Of a DNA stretch of 64,000 nt, positions 20,154 to 29,058 are shown one piece after another. This DNA is from Luteimonas colneyensis (lineage in GTDB: Bacteria > Pseudomonadota > Gammaproteobacteria > Xanthomonadales > Xanthomonadaceae). The notes beneath the pieces are model-generated. The model did not search any database. It worked only from the letters and a program-made list of their open reading frames with translations, and was not told the DNA's origin. The stretch is from the NCBI RefSeq assembly GCF_014836665.1, contig NZ_JACSQJ010000001.1:248001-312000 (forward strand), given 5' to 3'. A program made the position numbers and the translations under genes. How positions within the stretch are numbered: position 1 is the stretch's first letter; each line of letters starts with the position of its first letter.

Positions 20154-20831
20154 TCAGCCCTGCAGCGGCACCACGCGGATCTCGACGCGGCGGTTCAGGG
20201 CGCGACCCTGCTCGGTCGCGTTGTCGGCGATCGGCATCGACTTGCCGAAGCCCACGATCTCGAAGCGCTCGCGCATCAGGCCCTGCCCGATCAGGTAGTT
20301 GGCCACCGAGGACGCGCGCTGCTCGGAAATGCGCTGGTTGACCGCGTCGCCACCGACATTGTCGGTGTGGCCGGCGACTTCGACGATCGTCTGGTTGTAG
20401 TCGGCCAGCGTGCGCGCGACATTGTTGAGCGCCGGGTAGAACTGCGGCTTCAGCTCGGTCTTGTTGAAGTCGAAGGTCACGCCGTCGGGCAGGTTGAGCT
20501 TGATGACGTCGCCCTCGCGGTCGACGACGATGCCGGTGCCGGCGGTCTGGCGGCGCAGCTCGGCTTCCTGACGGTCCTGGTAGGCACCCACCGCGCCACC
20601 GGCCAGGCCGCCCACGCCGGCGCCGACCAGGGCGCGCTGGCGGCGCTCGGTCGCGTCGGAGCCGCTGAGCAGGCCCGCCACCGCGCCGATGCCGGCGCCC
20701 ACCAGGGCGCCCGTGCGGGTGCGGTTGGGGTCGTTGGGATCGCTGGTCTGGCCGGTGTAGCTGGCACAGCTGGTCAGCATGACCGCGCCGGCGGCCAGGG
20801 AAGCAAGCAGGATTCTGGGAGAGGTGCGCAT
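20154..20831 (-). CDS. OmpA-family outer membrane lipoprotein
   Basis: This 225-residue lipoprotein has signal residues 1-21 with lipobox LTSC, so Cys22 would be lipidated. A glycine-zipper region at about 40-85 (GALVGAGIGAVAGLL, ALVGAGVGGLAGGAVGAY) is followed by an OmpA C-terminal domain that binds peptidoglycan (VEVAGHTDNVGGDAVNQRISEQRASSVANYL, then RALNRRVEIRV). The architecture matches the YiaD group. The gene has its own terminator and a 95-base gap from alr, so it is probably a single transcription unit. Confidence 0.92.
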   Translation of the reverse strand: MRTSPRILLASLAAGAVMLTSCASYTGQTSDPNDPNRTRTGALVGAGIGAVAGLLSGSDATERRQRALVGAGVGGLAGGAVGAYQDRQEAELRRQTAGTGIVVDREGDVIKLNLPDGVTFDFNKTELKPQFYPALNNVARTLADYNQTIVEVAGHTDNVGGDAVNQRISEQRASSVANYLIGQGLMRERFEIVGFGKSMPIADNATEQGRALNRRVEIRVVPLQG

Positions 20832-20926
20832 CGTGGAGGCTCCTGTGGCGGGCGGCGGGCGCCCTGTTGGATGAACAGGGCCAAGCTACCCGCGGATGCG
20901 TCCGCGTGAAGTGACGGGCGGAAACC

Positions 20927-22069
20927 CTATTCAGCCAGCGGAAAGCCAGCGCCGCGATACACCCGCGGGATCCGGTCGTTGAGCCCGACGAGTACCTCGT
21001 ACGGGATCATGCCCGCGGCCTCGGCGACCTGCTCGGCGCGCAGTTCGGCCCCGTCCTGGTGCCCGATCAGCACCACCTCGTCCTCGTTCCACGCGCTGTG
21101 GTCGCCGATGTCGACCATGAACTGGTCCATGCACACGCGGCCGACGATCGGGAAGCGGCGCCCGTGGATCAGCACCGAGCCGCGCGAGGACAGCGCGCGC
21201 GGGTAGCCGTCGCCGTAGCCGATCGGAACGGTCACCACCCGCGTGTCGCGCGGCGGCGCCCAGGTCGCACCGTAGCTGACCGGGTATCCGGCCTCCACCA
21301 CCTTGAAGTAGACCACCCTGGACACGAGGCTCATGGCCGGCTCCAGCGCCACCGTCGGGCGGCAGGCCGCGCCGGGCAGCACGCCATAGAGCATGATCCC
21401 GGGCCGCACCATGTCCAGCCGCGCCTCGGGGAAATGCAGCACGCCGCCGGAGTTGGCGATGTGCCGCGGCGGCATCGGCGCGCCGATGCGGGTGAAGTGC
21501 GCACAGGCCTCGTCGAAGCGCTCGAGCTGCAGCGCGGTCATCGGCGAGTCGGGCTCGTCGGCACACGCCAGGTGGGAGAAGATCCCGGCCAGGTCGATCC
21601 AGCGCGACGCCACCGCGGCCTCGATGAAGGGACCTGCGCTCCAGGCGTGCACGCCGATGCGCTGCATTCCGGTATCGATCTTCAGGTGCACGGTGGCGCG
21701 GCGGCCCATGGCCTCGGCGGTGGCCTCGACCTGGTGCAGCTTCTCCAGCGACGACACCGTGATCTGCAGGTCGTGGGCGATGTACTGCGCGACCTGCGGC
21801 GCGAACACGCCGCCCAGCACCAGGATCGGCACGGTGATGCCGGCCCGGCGCAGCGCGATGCCCTCCTCAGGGAAGGCCACGCCCAGGTGCTCCACGCCCA
21901 CCGACTGCAGGTGCCGCGCCACCGGCACCAGGCCATGGCCGTAGGCATTGGCCTTGACGATGGCCATCACCGGCACCTTCACGTGCTCGCGGATCGCGCG
22001 CAGGTTGCCCGCGATGCGGTCGAGGTCGACCAGTGCGCGGGTCGGGCGTTCGGAAACAGGCAGGGCCAT
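20927..22069 (-). CDS. alr: Alanine racemase
   Basis: This PLP enzyme converts L-alanine to D-alanine for peptidoglycan. It has 380 residues, slightly longer than usual. The PLP lysine is about Lys39 in VKANAYGHG. The second catalytic base, a Tyr, falls in the block SYGATW, followed by GYGDGYPR. The gene starts 7 bases after dnaB ends, on the same strand, an order conserved in Xanthomonadaceae. Confidence 0.97.
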   Translation of the reverse strand: MALPVSERPTRALVDLDRIAGNLRAIREHVKVPVMAIVKANAYGHGLVPVARHLQSVGVEHLGVAFPEEGIALRRAGITVPILVLGGVFAPQVAQYIAHDLQITVSSLEKLHQVEATAEAMGRRATVHLKIDTGMQRIGVHAWSAGPFIEAAVASRWIDLAGIFSHLACADEPDSPMTALQLERFDEACAHFTRIGAPMPPRHIANSGGVLHFPEARLDMVRPGIMLYGVLPGAACRPTVALEPAMSLVSRVVYFKVVEAGYPVSYGATWAPPRDTRVVTVPIGYGDGYPRALSSRGSVLIHGRRFPIVGRVCMDQFMVDIGDHSAWNEDEVVLIGHQDGAELRAEQVAEAAGMIPYEVLVGLNDRIPRVYRGAGFPLAE

Positions 22070-22076
22070 GGCGTCC

Positions 22077-23492
22077 CTACTCGAAGCTGCCGACGGAGTC
22101 GTGGGCCAGGTTGTCGAAGCGCGTGTACTCGCCGAAGAACTTCAGCTTCACCGAGCCGGTGGGGCCGTTACGCTGCTTGCCGATGATCACCTCGGCCAGG
22201 CCCTTGTCCGGCGAGTTTTCCTTGTTGTAGTAGTCGTCGCGGTAGATGAAGACGATCACGTCGGCGTCCTGCTCGATGGCGCCGGACTCGCGCAGGTCGG
22301 CCATCACCGGGCGCTTGTCGGCGCGCTGCTCGAGCGAACGGTTGAGCTGCGAGAGCGCGATCACCGGCACGTTGAGCTCCTTCGCCAGCGCCTTCAGCGA
22401 GCGGCTGATCTCGGAGATCTCGGTCGCGCGGTTCTCGCTGTTGCCCGGCACCGCCATCAGCTGCAGGTAGTCGATCATGATCATGCCGAGGCCATGCTCG
22501 CGCTTGAGCCGGCGCGCCTTGGCGCGCAGGGCGTCGGGCGAGAGCGCGGGCGTGTCGTCGATGAAGATCTTGGTTTCCTTCAGCAGGCGGATGGCGCTGG
22601 AGATGCGGCTCCAGTCCTCGTCCTCGAGCTGGCCGGTGCGCAGGCGCGCCGCGTTGACGCGGCCCACCGACGAGATCAGGCGCAGCGCCAGCTGGCTGGC
22701 CGACATTTCCATCGAGAACACCGCCACCGGCTTCTTCGTCTTCATCGCCGCGTACTCGGCGATGTTGAGCGCCAGCGTGGTCTTGCCCATGGCCGGGCGC
22801 GCGGCCAGGATGATCAGGTCGGTCGGCTGCAGGCCCGCGGTCATCTCGTCGAACTCGACGTAGCCGGTGGGCAGGCCGGTGATGCCGCCGCCGCTGTTGT
22901 AGCGGGTCTGCAGCACGTCGAAGGCCTCGGCCATGGCCTGGTTGACCGCGGTGAAATCCTGGCGGCCGCGGCTGCCGGCCTCCGCGATCGCGAACACCTC
23001 CTGCTCGGCCTTGGCCAGGATCTCGGCGCTGTCGCGGCCCTCGGGCTGGAAGCCGTCGTTGACGATCTCCGTGCCGACCTCGATCAGCTGGCGCAGCACC
23101 GCCTTGTCGCGCACGATCTCGGCGTAGGCGACGATGTTGGCGGCCGAAGGCGTGGTGGTGGCGAGCTCGACCAGGTAGGCGCCGCCGGCGACCAGCTCGG
23201 ACTCACCCTGGGATTCGAACCACTCGCCCAGCGTCACCGCGTCGAAGGGCCGGTTGCGCTCGGCCAGCTCCTTGATGGCGCGGAAGATCAGCTGGTGGTC
23301 GCGACGGTAGAAGTCCACCTCGTCGAGCTGGTCGCCGACCCGGTCGTAGGACTCGGGCGACAGCATCAGGCCGCCCAGCACCGCCTGCTCGGCCTCGACC
23401 GACTGCGGCGGCAGGCGCAGCTGCTCGACCCGGGCATCTCCGCGGCCGTGCAGGTCGCGGCGATCACGCTTGAAGCCGGGTCTTGCGCTCAT
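22077..23492 (-). CDS. dnaB: Replicative DNA helicase DnaB
   Basis: This 471-residue hexameric helicase loads at the origin and unwinds ahead of the replisome. The N-terminal domain begins LRLPPQSVEAEQAVLGGLML. The RecA-like domain has Walker A in ARPAMGKTTLAL, Walker B in MIMIDYLQLM, and VIALSQLNRSLEQR. The ATG at 23492 was chosen over a longer open frame because it gives the family length and follows an AGGGGAG ribosome site. A consensus DnaA box lies about 100 bases upstream. Confidence 0.97.
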   Translation of the reverse strand: MSARPGFKRDRRDLHGRGDARVEQLRLPPQSVEAEQAVLGGLMLSPESYDRVGDQLDEVDFYRRDHQLIFRAIKELAERNRPFDAVTLGEWFESQGESELVAGGAYLVELATTTPSAANIVAYAEIVRDKAVLRQLIEVGTEIVNDGFQPEGRDSAEILAKAEQEVFAIAEAGSRGRQDFTAVNQAMAEAFDVLQTRYNSGGGITGLPTGYVEFDEMTAGLQPTDLIILAARPAMGKTTLALNIAEYAAMKTKKPVAVFSMEMSASQLALRLISSVGRVNAARLRTGQLEDEDWSRISSAIRLLKETKIFIDDTPALSPDALRAKARRLKREHGLGMIMIDYLQLMAVPGNSENRATEISEISRSLKALAKELNVPVIALSQLNRSLEQRADKRPVMADLRESGAIEQDADVIVFIYRDDYYNKENSPDKGLAEVIIGKQRNGPTGSVKLKFFGEYTRFDNLAHDSVGSFE

Positions 23493-23593
23493 CGGTATCG
23501 GGACTCCCCTGGCAGGACCGTCGCCGCGGCCCCTGGTGCTGTGTCGGACTGACATCGTACTGGCCCCCGGCCGGGATGCGTTGCAGACAACCC

Positions 23594-23602
23594 TGTGGAT
23601 AA
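23594..23602 (-). promoter_or_regulatory. Consensus DnaA box upstream of dnaB
   Basis: TTATCCACA on the minus strand (tgtggataa on the plus strand) matches the strongest DnaA 9-mer exactly. It lies 102 bases before the dnaB start in the rplI-dnaB gap. Single matches can arise by chance, but this one is rare in 70% G+C sequence. Confidence 0.5.
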
Positions 23603-23657
23603 CCGGTGGGTATCGCAGGAGCCGCGACCGGCTCACGCCGGACGCGCCTGCCCGCGA

Positions 23658-23716
23658 CGGACCTGTCCGAGGCAGACAGGTCCGAAAACGGAAACGGGCG
23701 CCCTGCGGCGCCCGTT
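23658..23716 (-). terminator. Terminator after rplI with a second tandem hairpin
   Basis: A 10-bp stem at 23693-23702/23707-23716 (aacgggcgcc/ggcgcccgtt, loop ctgc) lies 21 bases past the rplI stop and runs into ttccgtttt on the minus strand. A second perfect 10-bp stem follows at 23658-23667/23675-23684 (cggacctgtc/gacaggtccg). Together they separate the ribosomal operon from dnaB. Confidence 0.75.
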
Positions 23717-23737
23717 CCTGGTCCCGGGCCCGAAGGC

Positions 23738-24190
23738 TCAGGCGGCTTCGGGTTCGACCACGACCTTGACGGTGGTCTCGACGTCGGCGTGCAGGTGCAC
23801 GACGACCTCGAACTCGCCGACGGTGCGGAAGGCGCCCTCGCCCATCACCACCTCGGACTTCTCGACCGGGGTACCGGCCTTCGTCAGGGCGTCGGCGATG
23901 TCGCGCGGGCCGACCGAGCCGTACAGCTTGCCTTCGGTCGACGCGTTGGCGTAGACGGTGACGCTGGCGCCTTCGAGCGCGGCGACGCGCTTGTTGGCCT
24001 CGTCCAGGCTCGACTGCGCCTTGGCCTCGTACTCGGCGCGACGCGCCTCGAAGCTGGCCAGGTTGGCGGCGGTGGCCGGGACGGCCTTGCCCTGCGGCAC
24101 CAGGAAGTTGCGGCCGTAGCCGGGCTTCACGGTGACCTTGTCGCCGAGGTTGCCGAGGTTGACGACCTTCTCGAGAAGGATCAGATCCAT
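23738..24190 (-). CDS. rplI: 50S ribosomal protein L9
   Basis: This is the 150-residue large-subunit protein that binds 23S rRNA. The N-terminal domain starts [17 protein letters not shown] and continues [17 protein letters not shown] long connecting helix and the C-terminal domain follow. It is third in rpsF-rpsR-rplI, with a 100-base gap from rpsR and a terminator after it. Confidence 0.98.
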   Translation of the reverse strand: MDLILLEKVVNLGNLGDKVTVKPGYGRNFLVPQGKAVPATAANLASFEARRAEYEAKAQSSLDEANKRVAALEGASVTVYANASTEGKLYGSVGPRDIADALTKAGTPVEKSEVVMGEGAFRTVGEFEVVVHLHADVETTVKVVVEPEAA

Positions 24191-24290
24191 GGGATGTACT
24201 CCGTATTCGTTAGCGGCGCGCCCACGCGCGCCGCAACCGTTGCTGTCCGAATGGACGGTGGCCGGGCCGCCCGTGGCGGGCGGCGCGGGA

Positions 24291-24521
24291 TCAGACGTTG
24301 TGGTTGTCGGTGTACGGGATCAGGGCCAGGAAACGCGCGCGCTTGACGGCGGTGGCGAGCTGGCGCTGGTACTTCGACTTGGTGCCGGTGATGCGGCTGG
24401 GGACGATCTTGCCGTTCTCGGTCAGGTTCTGGCGCAGGGTGTTGAGATCCTTGTAATCGATCTCCTTGACGCCCTCGGCGGTGAACTTGCAGAACTTGCG
24501 GCGGCGGAAAAACTTGGACAT
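24291..24521 (-). CDS. rpsR: 30S ribosomal protein S18
   Basis: This 76-residue small-subunit protein dimerises with S6. It begins [13 protein letters not shown] and has the conserved core [20 protein letters not shown]. The start is 11 bases past the rpsF stop. Confidence 0.98.
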   Translation of the reverse strand: MSKFFRRRKFCKFTAEGVKEIDYKDLNTLRQNLTENGKIVPSRITGTKSKYQRQLATAVKRARFLALIPYTDNHNV

Positions 24522-24532
24522 GTGGGCGATCC

Positions 24533-24970
24533 TCAGGCGGCTTCGGAGTTGTCGTCGGCATCGGCGGCGGGCTTCTCGCCCTCGCCTTCCTCGTCGTCAC
24601 GGCGGCGGCGCTCGCCGCGCTCCGGACGGTCGGACTTCTCCGGCTTCTCGTCCTTGTTCTTCATGATCAGCGACTGCTCGGTGTCGGCCTCGTCGCGACG
24701 GATCACGAGGTGGCGCAGGATGGCGTCGTTGAAGCGGAAGCCTTCGACCAGCTCGTCGAGGACGGACTGGCCGGCTTCGATGTTGAGAAGGACGTAGTGG
24801 GCCTTGACCAGGTTGTCGATGGGGTAGGCCAGCTGGCGGCGGCCCCAGTCTTCCAGGCGGTGGATCTTGCCTTCGCCGCCTTCGATCAGGGTCTTGTAGC
24901 GCTCGACCATGGCCGGCACCTGTTCGCTCTGGTCCGGGTGGACCAGGAACACGATCTCGTAGTGACGCAT
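24533..24970 (-). CDS. rpsF: 30S ribosomal protein S6
   Basis: This 145-residue protein binds 16S rRNA together with S18. The core is [18 protein letters not shown], then [18 protein letters not shown]. The C-terminal 40 residues form an acidic and basic tail ([12 protein letters not shown]), as in other Xanthomonadaceae. It is first in the ribosomal operon and is preceded by a 5' leader and a recognisable promoter. Confidence 0.98.
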   Translation of the reverse strand: MRHYEIVFLVHPDQSEQVPAMVERYKTLIEGGEGKIHRLEDWGRRQLAYPIDNLVKAHYVLLNIEAGQSVLDELVEGFRFNDAILRHLVIRRDEADTEQSLIMKNKDEKPEKSDRPERGERRRRDDEEGEGEKPAADADDNSEAA

Positions 24971-25077
24971 GTTGTTTCCTTGTGGATATCGGCCGCGACG
25001 CGGTGCCGCGGGCCGGGACAGCCCCCGGTCGGTCCTGGCGGACGCCGTGGGGCAAGGGTCTCCCGGAAAAACGGGAG
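24971..25077 (-). promoter_or_regulatory. 5' leader of the rpsF operon with hairpins
   Basis: Reading on the minus strand, the leader opens with a 6-bp hairpin (25060-25077, ctcccg/cgggag). Nearer the start codon is a stem around GGCC-CGCG/CGCG-GCC whose loop holds GCACCG. S6:S18 autoregulation through a leader hairpin with a CCG motif is known in bacteria, so this is a candidate. The match was judged by eye only. Confidence 0.3.
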
Positions 25078-25083
25078 CCGCGC

Positions 25084-25113
25084 ATTATGGCAGTTGCGCT
25101 GGACCTCGCGCAA
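25084..25113 (-). promoter_or_regulatory. Sigma-70-type promoter for rpsF-rpsR-rplI
   Basis: On the minus strand TTGCGC (25113-25108) and CATAAT (25089-25084) are separated by 18 bases. Transcription would start near 25077, giving a leader of about 107 bases. Confidence 0.55.
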
Positions 25114-25131
25114 GTTGTTGTTTCGACTGTG

Positions 25132-25171
25132 CCGGAGGGCCGGAGGGCCGGAGGGCCGGAGGGCCGGAGGG
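25132..25171. repeat. Five perfect tandem copies of CCGGAGGG
   Basis: The 8-mer is repeated head to tail from 25132 to 25171, immediately upstream (in the minus-strand sense) of the rpsF promoter. A unit of 8 is not a multiple of three and no gene covers it. Confidence 0.92.
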
Positions 25172-25226
25172 CTGGCTGGCGGGCGGGCTGGTCCGTCGGA
25201 TCACGGCCTCGTGGGGGACGCGTGCC

Positions 25227-25320
25227 GCTGCAGGGTGGGTATGGACCGGCGATGCAGCCATCCATGGCTGAATCGCCTACCGCGCACGTCCATGTGCGCT
25301 GTCCATACCCACCCTGCAGC
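25227..25320. repeat. Cloverleaf palindrome, copy A
   Basis: Perfect 20-bp arms (25227-25246 and 25301-25320, starting gctgcagggtggg) enclose two smaller hairpins: cagcca/tggctg at 25255-25270 and gcgcac/gtgcgc at 25282-25299. The shape is a closing stem with two inner stem-loops. No coding gene is visible. Confidence 0.85.
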
Positions 25321-25558
25321 GTCCCGCTCGCGCGGGCGTGGAGGCAACCGGCTTCGGGAATGACGGCCTTGGCGTTCCGCCTCTCCCGGCTCGAGGGTCC
25401 AGCGGTCCATCAGGCCGCGCGCAGCTGCAGCAAACCTGCCCCCCGACTGGCCGACAACATGGATACCCCTCAATGCCAGCTGGACGCCGTGCCAACCACA
25501 GCCCCCGACGCGCAGGCCACGGACTGCCTTCGTCCACGGCACCGTGGAAGGTGGTGCG

Positions 25559-25671
25559 GGAGGTGGATGGTGGGGGGAGTGCGGAGAGTGGACCATGGAT
25601 GGTCCACGCCCCCGCTTCCAGCCATGGATGGCTGGCGGCGGGGCGGAGCACTCCCCCCGCCAGCCGCCTCC
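25559..25671. repeat. Cloverleaf palindrome, copy B
   Basis: Arms 25559-25582 and 25648-25671 match at 21 of 24 positions. Inside are gtggaccat/atggtccac (25588-25607) and ccagccat/atggctgg (25618-25635). The inner cagccat-type hairpin and the overall plan are shared with copy A, about 240 bases away. The stretch between the copies (25321-25558) shows no gene. Confidence 0.8.
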
Positions 25672-25731
25672 CGCGGCGCGGACCTTCACGAAGAGGCGGC
25701 CGGACAAAACCACGGACAAGCGCGTTCGCCG

Positions 25732-25753
25732 CTGTAGCGGCTCCCACAGGAGC
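25732..25753. repeat. REP-like palindrome next to iscA
   Basis: ctgtagcggctcccacagg followed by agc gives overlapping short stems (ctgt/acag, gctcc/ggagc). Read on the minus strand it resembles the CTGTGGGAGC-type extragenic repeats common in Xanthomonadaceae and Pseudomonas. It starts 8 bases past the iscA stop and may help end that transcript. Confidence 0.5.
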
Positions 25754-25760
25754 AATGGGC

Positions 25761-26102
25761 TCAGGCGACCTTGTCGGCGTCGGTGGTGAAGCTTTCGCCG
25801 CAGCCGCACTCGGCGGCCGCCTTCGGGTTGCGGAAGGTGAACTGTTCGTTCAGGCCCTGCTTCAGGAAGTCCATCTCGGTGCCGTCGACCAGGGGCAGGC
25901 TGTCGGCATCGATGAAGATGCGCACGCCGTCCTGTTCGAAGACGGTGTCGCCGGGCTGCTCGCCGTGGGCGAGGTCGACCGAATAGCCCCAGCCCGAGCA
26001 ACCGGTGCGGCGCACGCCGAAGCGCAGGCCGACGGCCGAGGGATCGGAGGCGAGATAGCCCTTCACGCGTTCGAGGGCGGCGGGAGCAAGGGTGATGGCC
26101 AT
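25761..26102 (-). CDS. iscA: Iron-sulfur cluster assembly protein IscA
   Basis: This 113-residue A-type carrier binds and delivers iron or iron-sulfur clusters. The three conserved cysteines fall exactly where E. coli IscA has them, at 35, 99 and 101 (TGCSGWGY and ECGCGESF). GLNEQFTFRNP is also typical. It stands alone here rather than in an isc operon. It is divergent from asnS, and no Shine-Dalgarno sequence precedes its ATG. Confidence 0.92.
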   Translation of the reverse strand: MAITLAPAALERVKGYLASDPSAVGLRFGVRRTGCSGWGYSVDLAHGEQPGDTVFEQDGVRIFIDADSLPLVDGTEMDFLKQGLNEQFTFRNPKAAAECGCGESFTTDADKVA

Positions 26103-26138
26103 GGCGCCATTCTACCCGCCCGGAACCGCGCCTGCCCC

Positions 26139-26168
26139 TGAACCGCGGGACGGTGCGTCCGGTAGACT
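26139..26168 (+). promoter_or_regulatory. Possible promoter for asnS
   Basis: TGAACC (26139-26144) and TAGACT (26163-26168) are spaced by 18 bases, 37 bases before the asnS start. Confidence 0.35.
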
Positions 26169-26204
26169 TTCCGCTTTCCCCTACTTTCTCCAAGGATCCA
26201 GGGC

Positions 26205-27605
<1,401 letters not shown>

Positions 27606-27609
27606 GGCC

Positions 27610-27915
27610 GTGCTGCTGTTCTTCGCCCTGTGCTTCGTCGGCGTCGCCATCGCCGGCGCCTCCGCCTACGTCATCTTCTGGCCGCTGTCGCTGGTGCACC
27701 TGCGCGACCGCCATCCGGAGGTGCGCGAGCGCCTGGGCGAAGGCGCCTTCCTGAAGCCCGCGGCGATGCTGTGGCTGCTCGGCGGCGAATATCGCCAGAC
27801 GCATGACCCCGGGTTCACCGGGCTGGCCACGCCCGCGCGCGTGGCCCTGGCGACGGTGATCGTGGGACTGCTGGGCGCCGGCATCCTGGCGCTGTGGTCG
27901 GCGGCGCTGTCATGA
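27610..27915 (+). CDS. Small membrane protein
   Basis: This 101-residue protein starts at GTG. Hydrophobic segments at about 2-24 (LLFFALCFVGVAIAGASAYVIF) and 78-98 flank a short soluble loop (LRDRHPEVRERLGEGAFLKP). I do not recognise a characterised family. It follows asnS by 4 bases and overlaps the next gene by 4, so it is cotranscribed with both. Confidence 0.7.
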   Translation: MLLFFALCFVGVAIAGASAYVIFWPLSLVHLRDRHPEVRERLGEGAFLKPAAMLWLLGGEYRQTHDPGFTGLATPARVALATVIVGLLGAGILALWSAALS

Positions 27916-28235
27916 GCGACTTCGACGACGGACGCCTGCGCGACGAGTGGTGGCTGGCCACGCTCGGCCGCACCGTGGTCTGGGCACGGCTGCGCGTGCG
28001 CGAGGCCGGCACCGCCGAGGTGCTCGACAGCGACGGCAACACCCTGGTCTACGACAGCGAGGACACGGCGCGATCGATGCTGCTCGACGCCGAGTTCGTC
28101 GCCTTGGGCGGCCTCGACGACGGCGACGCCGCCGAGCGTGGCTTCCTGCTGGCGGAACTGGTGCCGCCGCAGGGCGACGACGACGCCGCGCTGCAGGCGG
28201 GCATGGTGCAGAAGCTGGGTGGCCGCGTCAGCTGA
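27912..28235 (+). CDS. Hypothetical small acidic protein
   Basis: This 107-residue soluble acidic protein (MSDFDDGRLRDEWWLATLGRTVVWARLRV) has no signal or membrane segment. It may form a small beta-barrel-like fold, with alternating hydrophobic stretches such as GTAEVLDSDGNTLVYDSED. The function is unknown. The start at 27912 overlaps the previous stop. Confidence 0.65.
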   Translation: MSDFDDGRLRDEWWLATLGRTVVWARLRVREAGTAEVLDSDGNTLVYDSEDTARSMLLDAEFVALGGLDDGDAAERGFLLAELVPPQGDDDAALQAGMVQKLGGRVS

Positions 28236-28268
28236 GCCGGCCCCGGCGAACCCGAGGAGCACATCCGC

Positions 28269-29054
28269 ATGGACCTGAACCTGGAAGGACGGCACGCCCT
28301 GGTCTGTGGCGCGTCGGAAGGCATCGGTCGCGCCGCTGCCGGGGAGCTGGCCGCGCTGGGCGCCACGGTCACGGTGCTGTCGCGCCGCGAAGACGCCCTG
28401 CGCGAGGTCGTCGCCAGCCTGGCCGGCGGCGCCGATCGCGGGCATGCGCTCGCGGTGGCCGACAGCGATGACACCGCCGCCCTGGGCACCGCGGTGCAGG
28501 CCGTGGTCGCACGGGCGCCGGTGCACATCCTGGTCAACAACACCGGCGGACCCCCGGGAGGGCCGGCGCACGCGGCCGCGCTGGAGGAATTCGAAACCGC
28601 CTTCCGCCGCCACCTGCTCGCCAACCAGACCCTGGTGCAGGCGGTGCTGCCGGGCATGCGTGGCGCGCGCTGGGGCCGCATCGTCAACGTGGTCTCGACC
28701 TCGGTGCGCGAGCCGATCGCCGGCCTGGGCGTGTCCAACACCATCCGCGGCGCGGTCGCCTCCTGGGCCAAGACCCTGTCGCGCGAACTGGCGCCCGAGG
28801 GCATCACGGTCAACAACGTGCTGCCCGGCTTCACCGAAACCGGCCGCATCCACGCGATCATCGCCGACCGCTCGGCGAAGGAAGGCCGCAGCGAAGCCGA
28901 CGTGCGCCGCGACATGGAAGCCATGATCCCCGCACGACGCTTCGCCACCCCCGACGAGACCGGCGGCGTGATCGCCTTCCTGTGCTCGCCGGCCGCGGCC
29001 TACGTCAACGGCGTCAGCCTCGCGGTCGACGGCGGGCGCATGGCCTCGATCTGA
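28269..29054 (+). CDS. Divergent short-chain dehydrogenase/reductase
   Basis: This 261-residue Rossmann-fold SDR has the cofactor motif ALVCGASEGIGRAAAGEL, a variant of TGxxxGxG, and NNTGG later. The catalytic YxxxK is missing: the aligned stretch reads SNTIRGAV, with Ser for Tyr and Arg for Lys. This departure is known for a BKR-like SDR subgroup with degenerate active sites. The ribosome site GAGGAG lies 11 bases before the ATG. It precedes nei by 4 bases. The substrate is unknown, and activity may be absent or altered. Confidence 0.85.
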   Translation: MDLNLEGRHALVCGASEGIGRAAAGELAALGATVTVLSRREDALREVVASLAGGADRGHALAVADSDDTAALGTAVQAVVARAPVHILVNNTGGPPGGPAHAAALEEFETAFRRHLLANQTLVQAVLPGMRGARWGRIVNVVSTSVREPIAGLGVSNTIRGAVASWAKTLSRELAPEGITVNNVLPGFTETGRIHAIIADRSAKEGRSEADVRRDMEAMIPARRFATPDETGGVIAFLCSPAAAYVNGVSLAVDGGRMASI

Positions 29055-29058
29055 GGCC

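Noticed and set aside
25132..25171. Tandem repeat considered as a CRISPR array
   Set aside because: The 8-base units are head to tail without spacers, and no cas genes are nearby.
25227..25320. Cloverleaf considered as a tRNA gene
   Set aside because: The closing stem is 20 bp, only two inner arms are present, and there is no T-loop GTTCRA sequence or CCA-type end.
24982..26193. Open frames of 251 and 330 codons in the rpsF-iscA gap
   Set aside because: They run through tandem repeats and perfect palindromes, show no family signature and overlap iscA on the wrong strand or frame.
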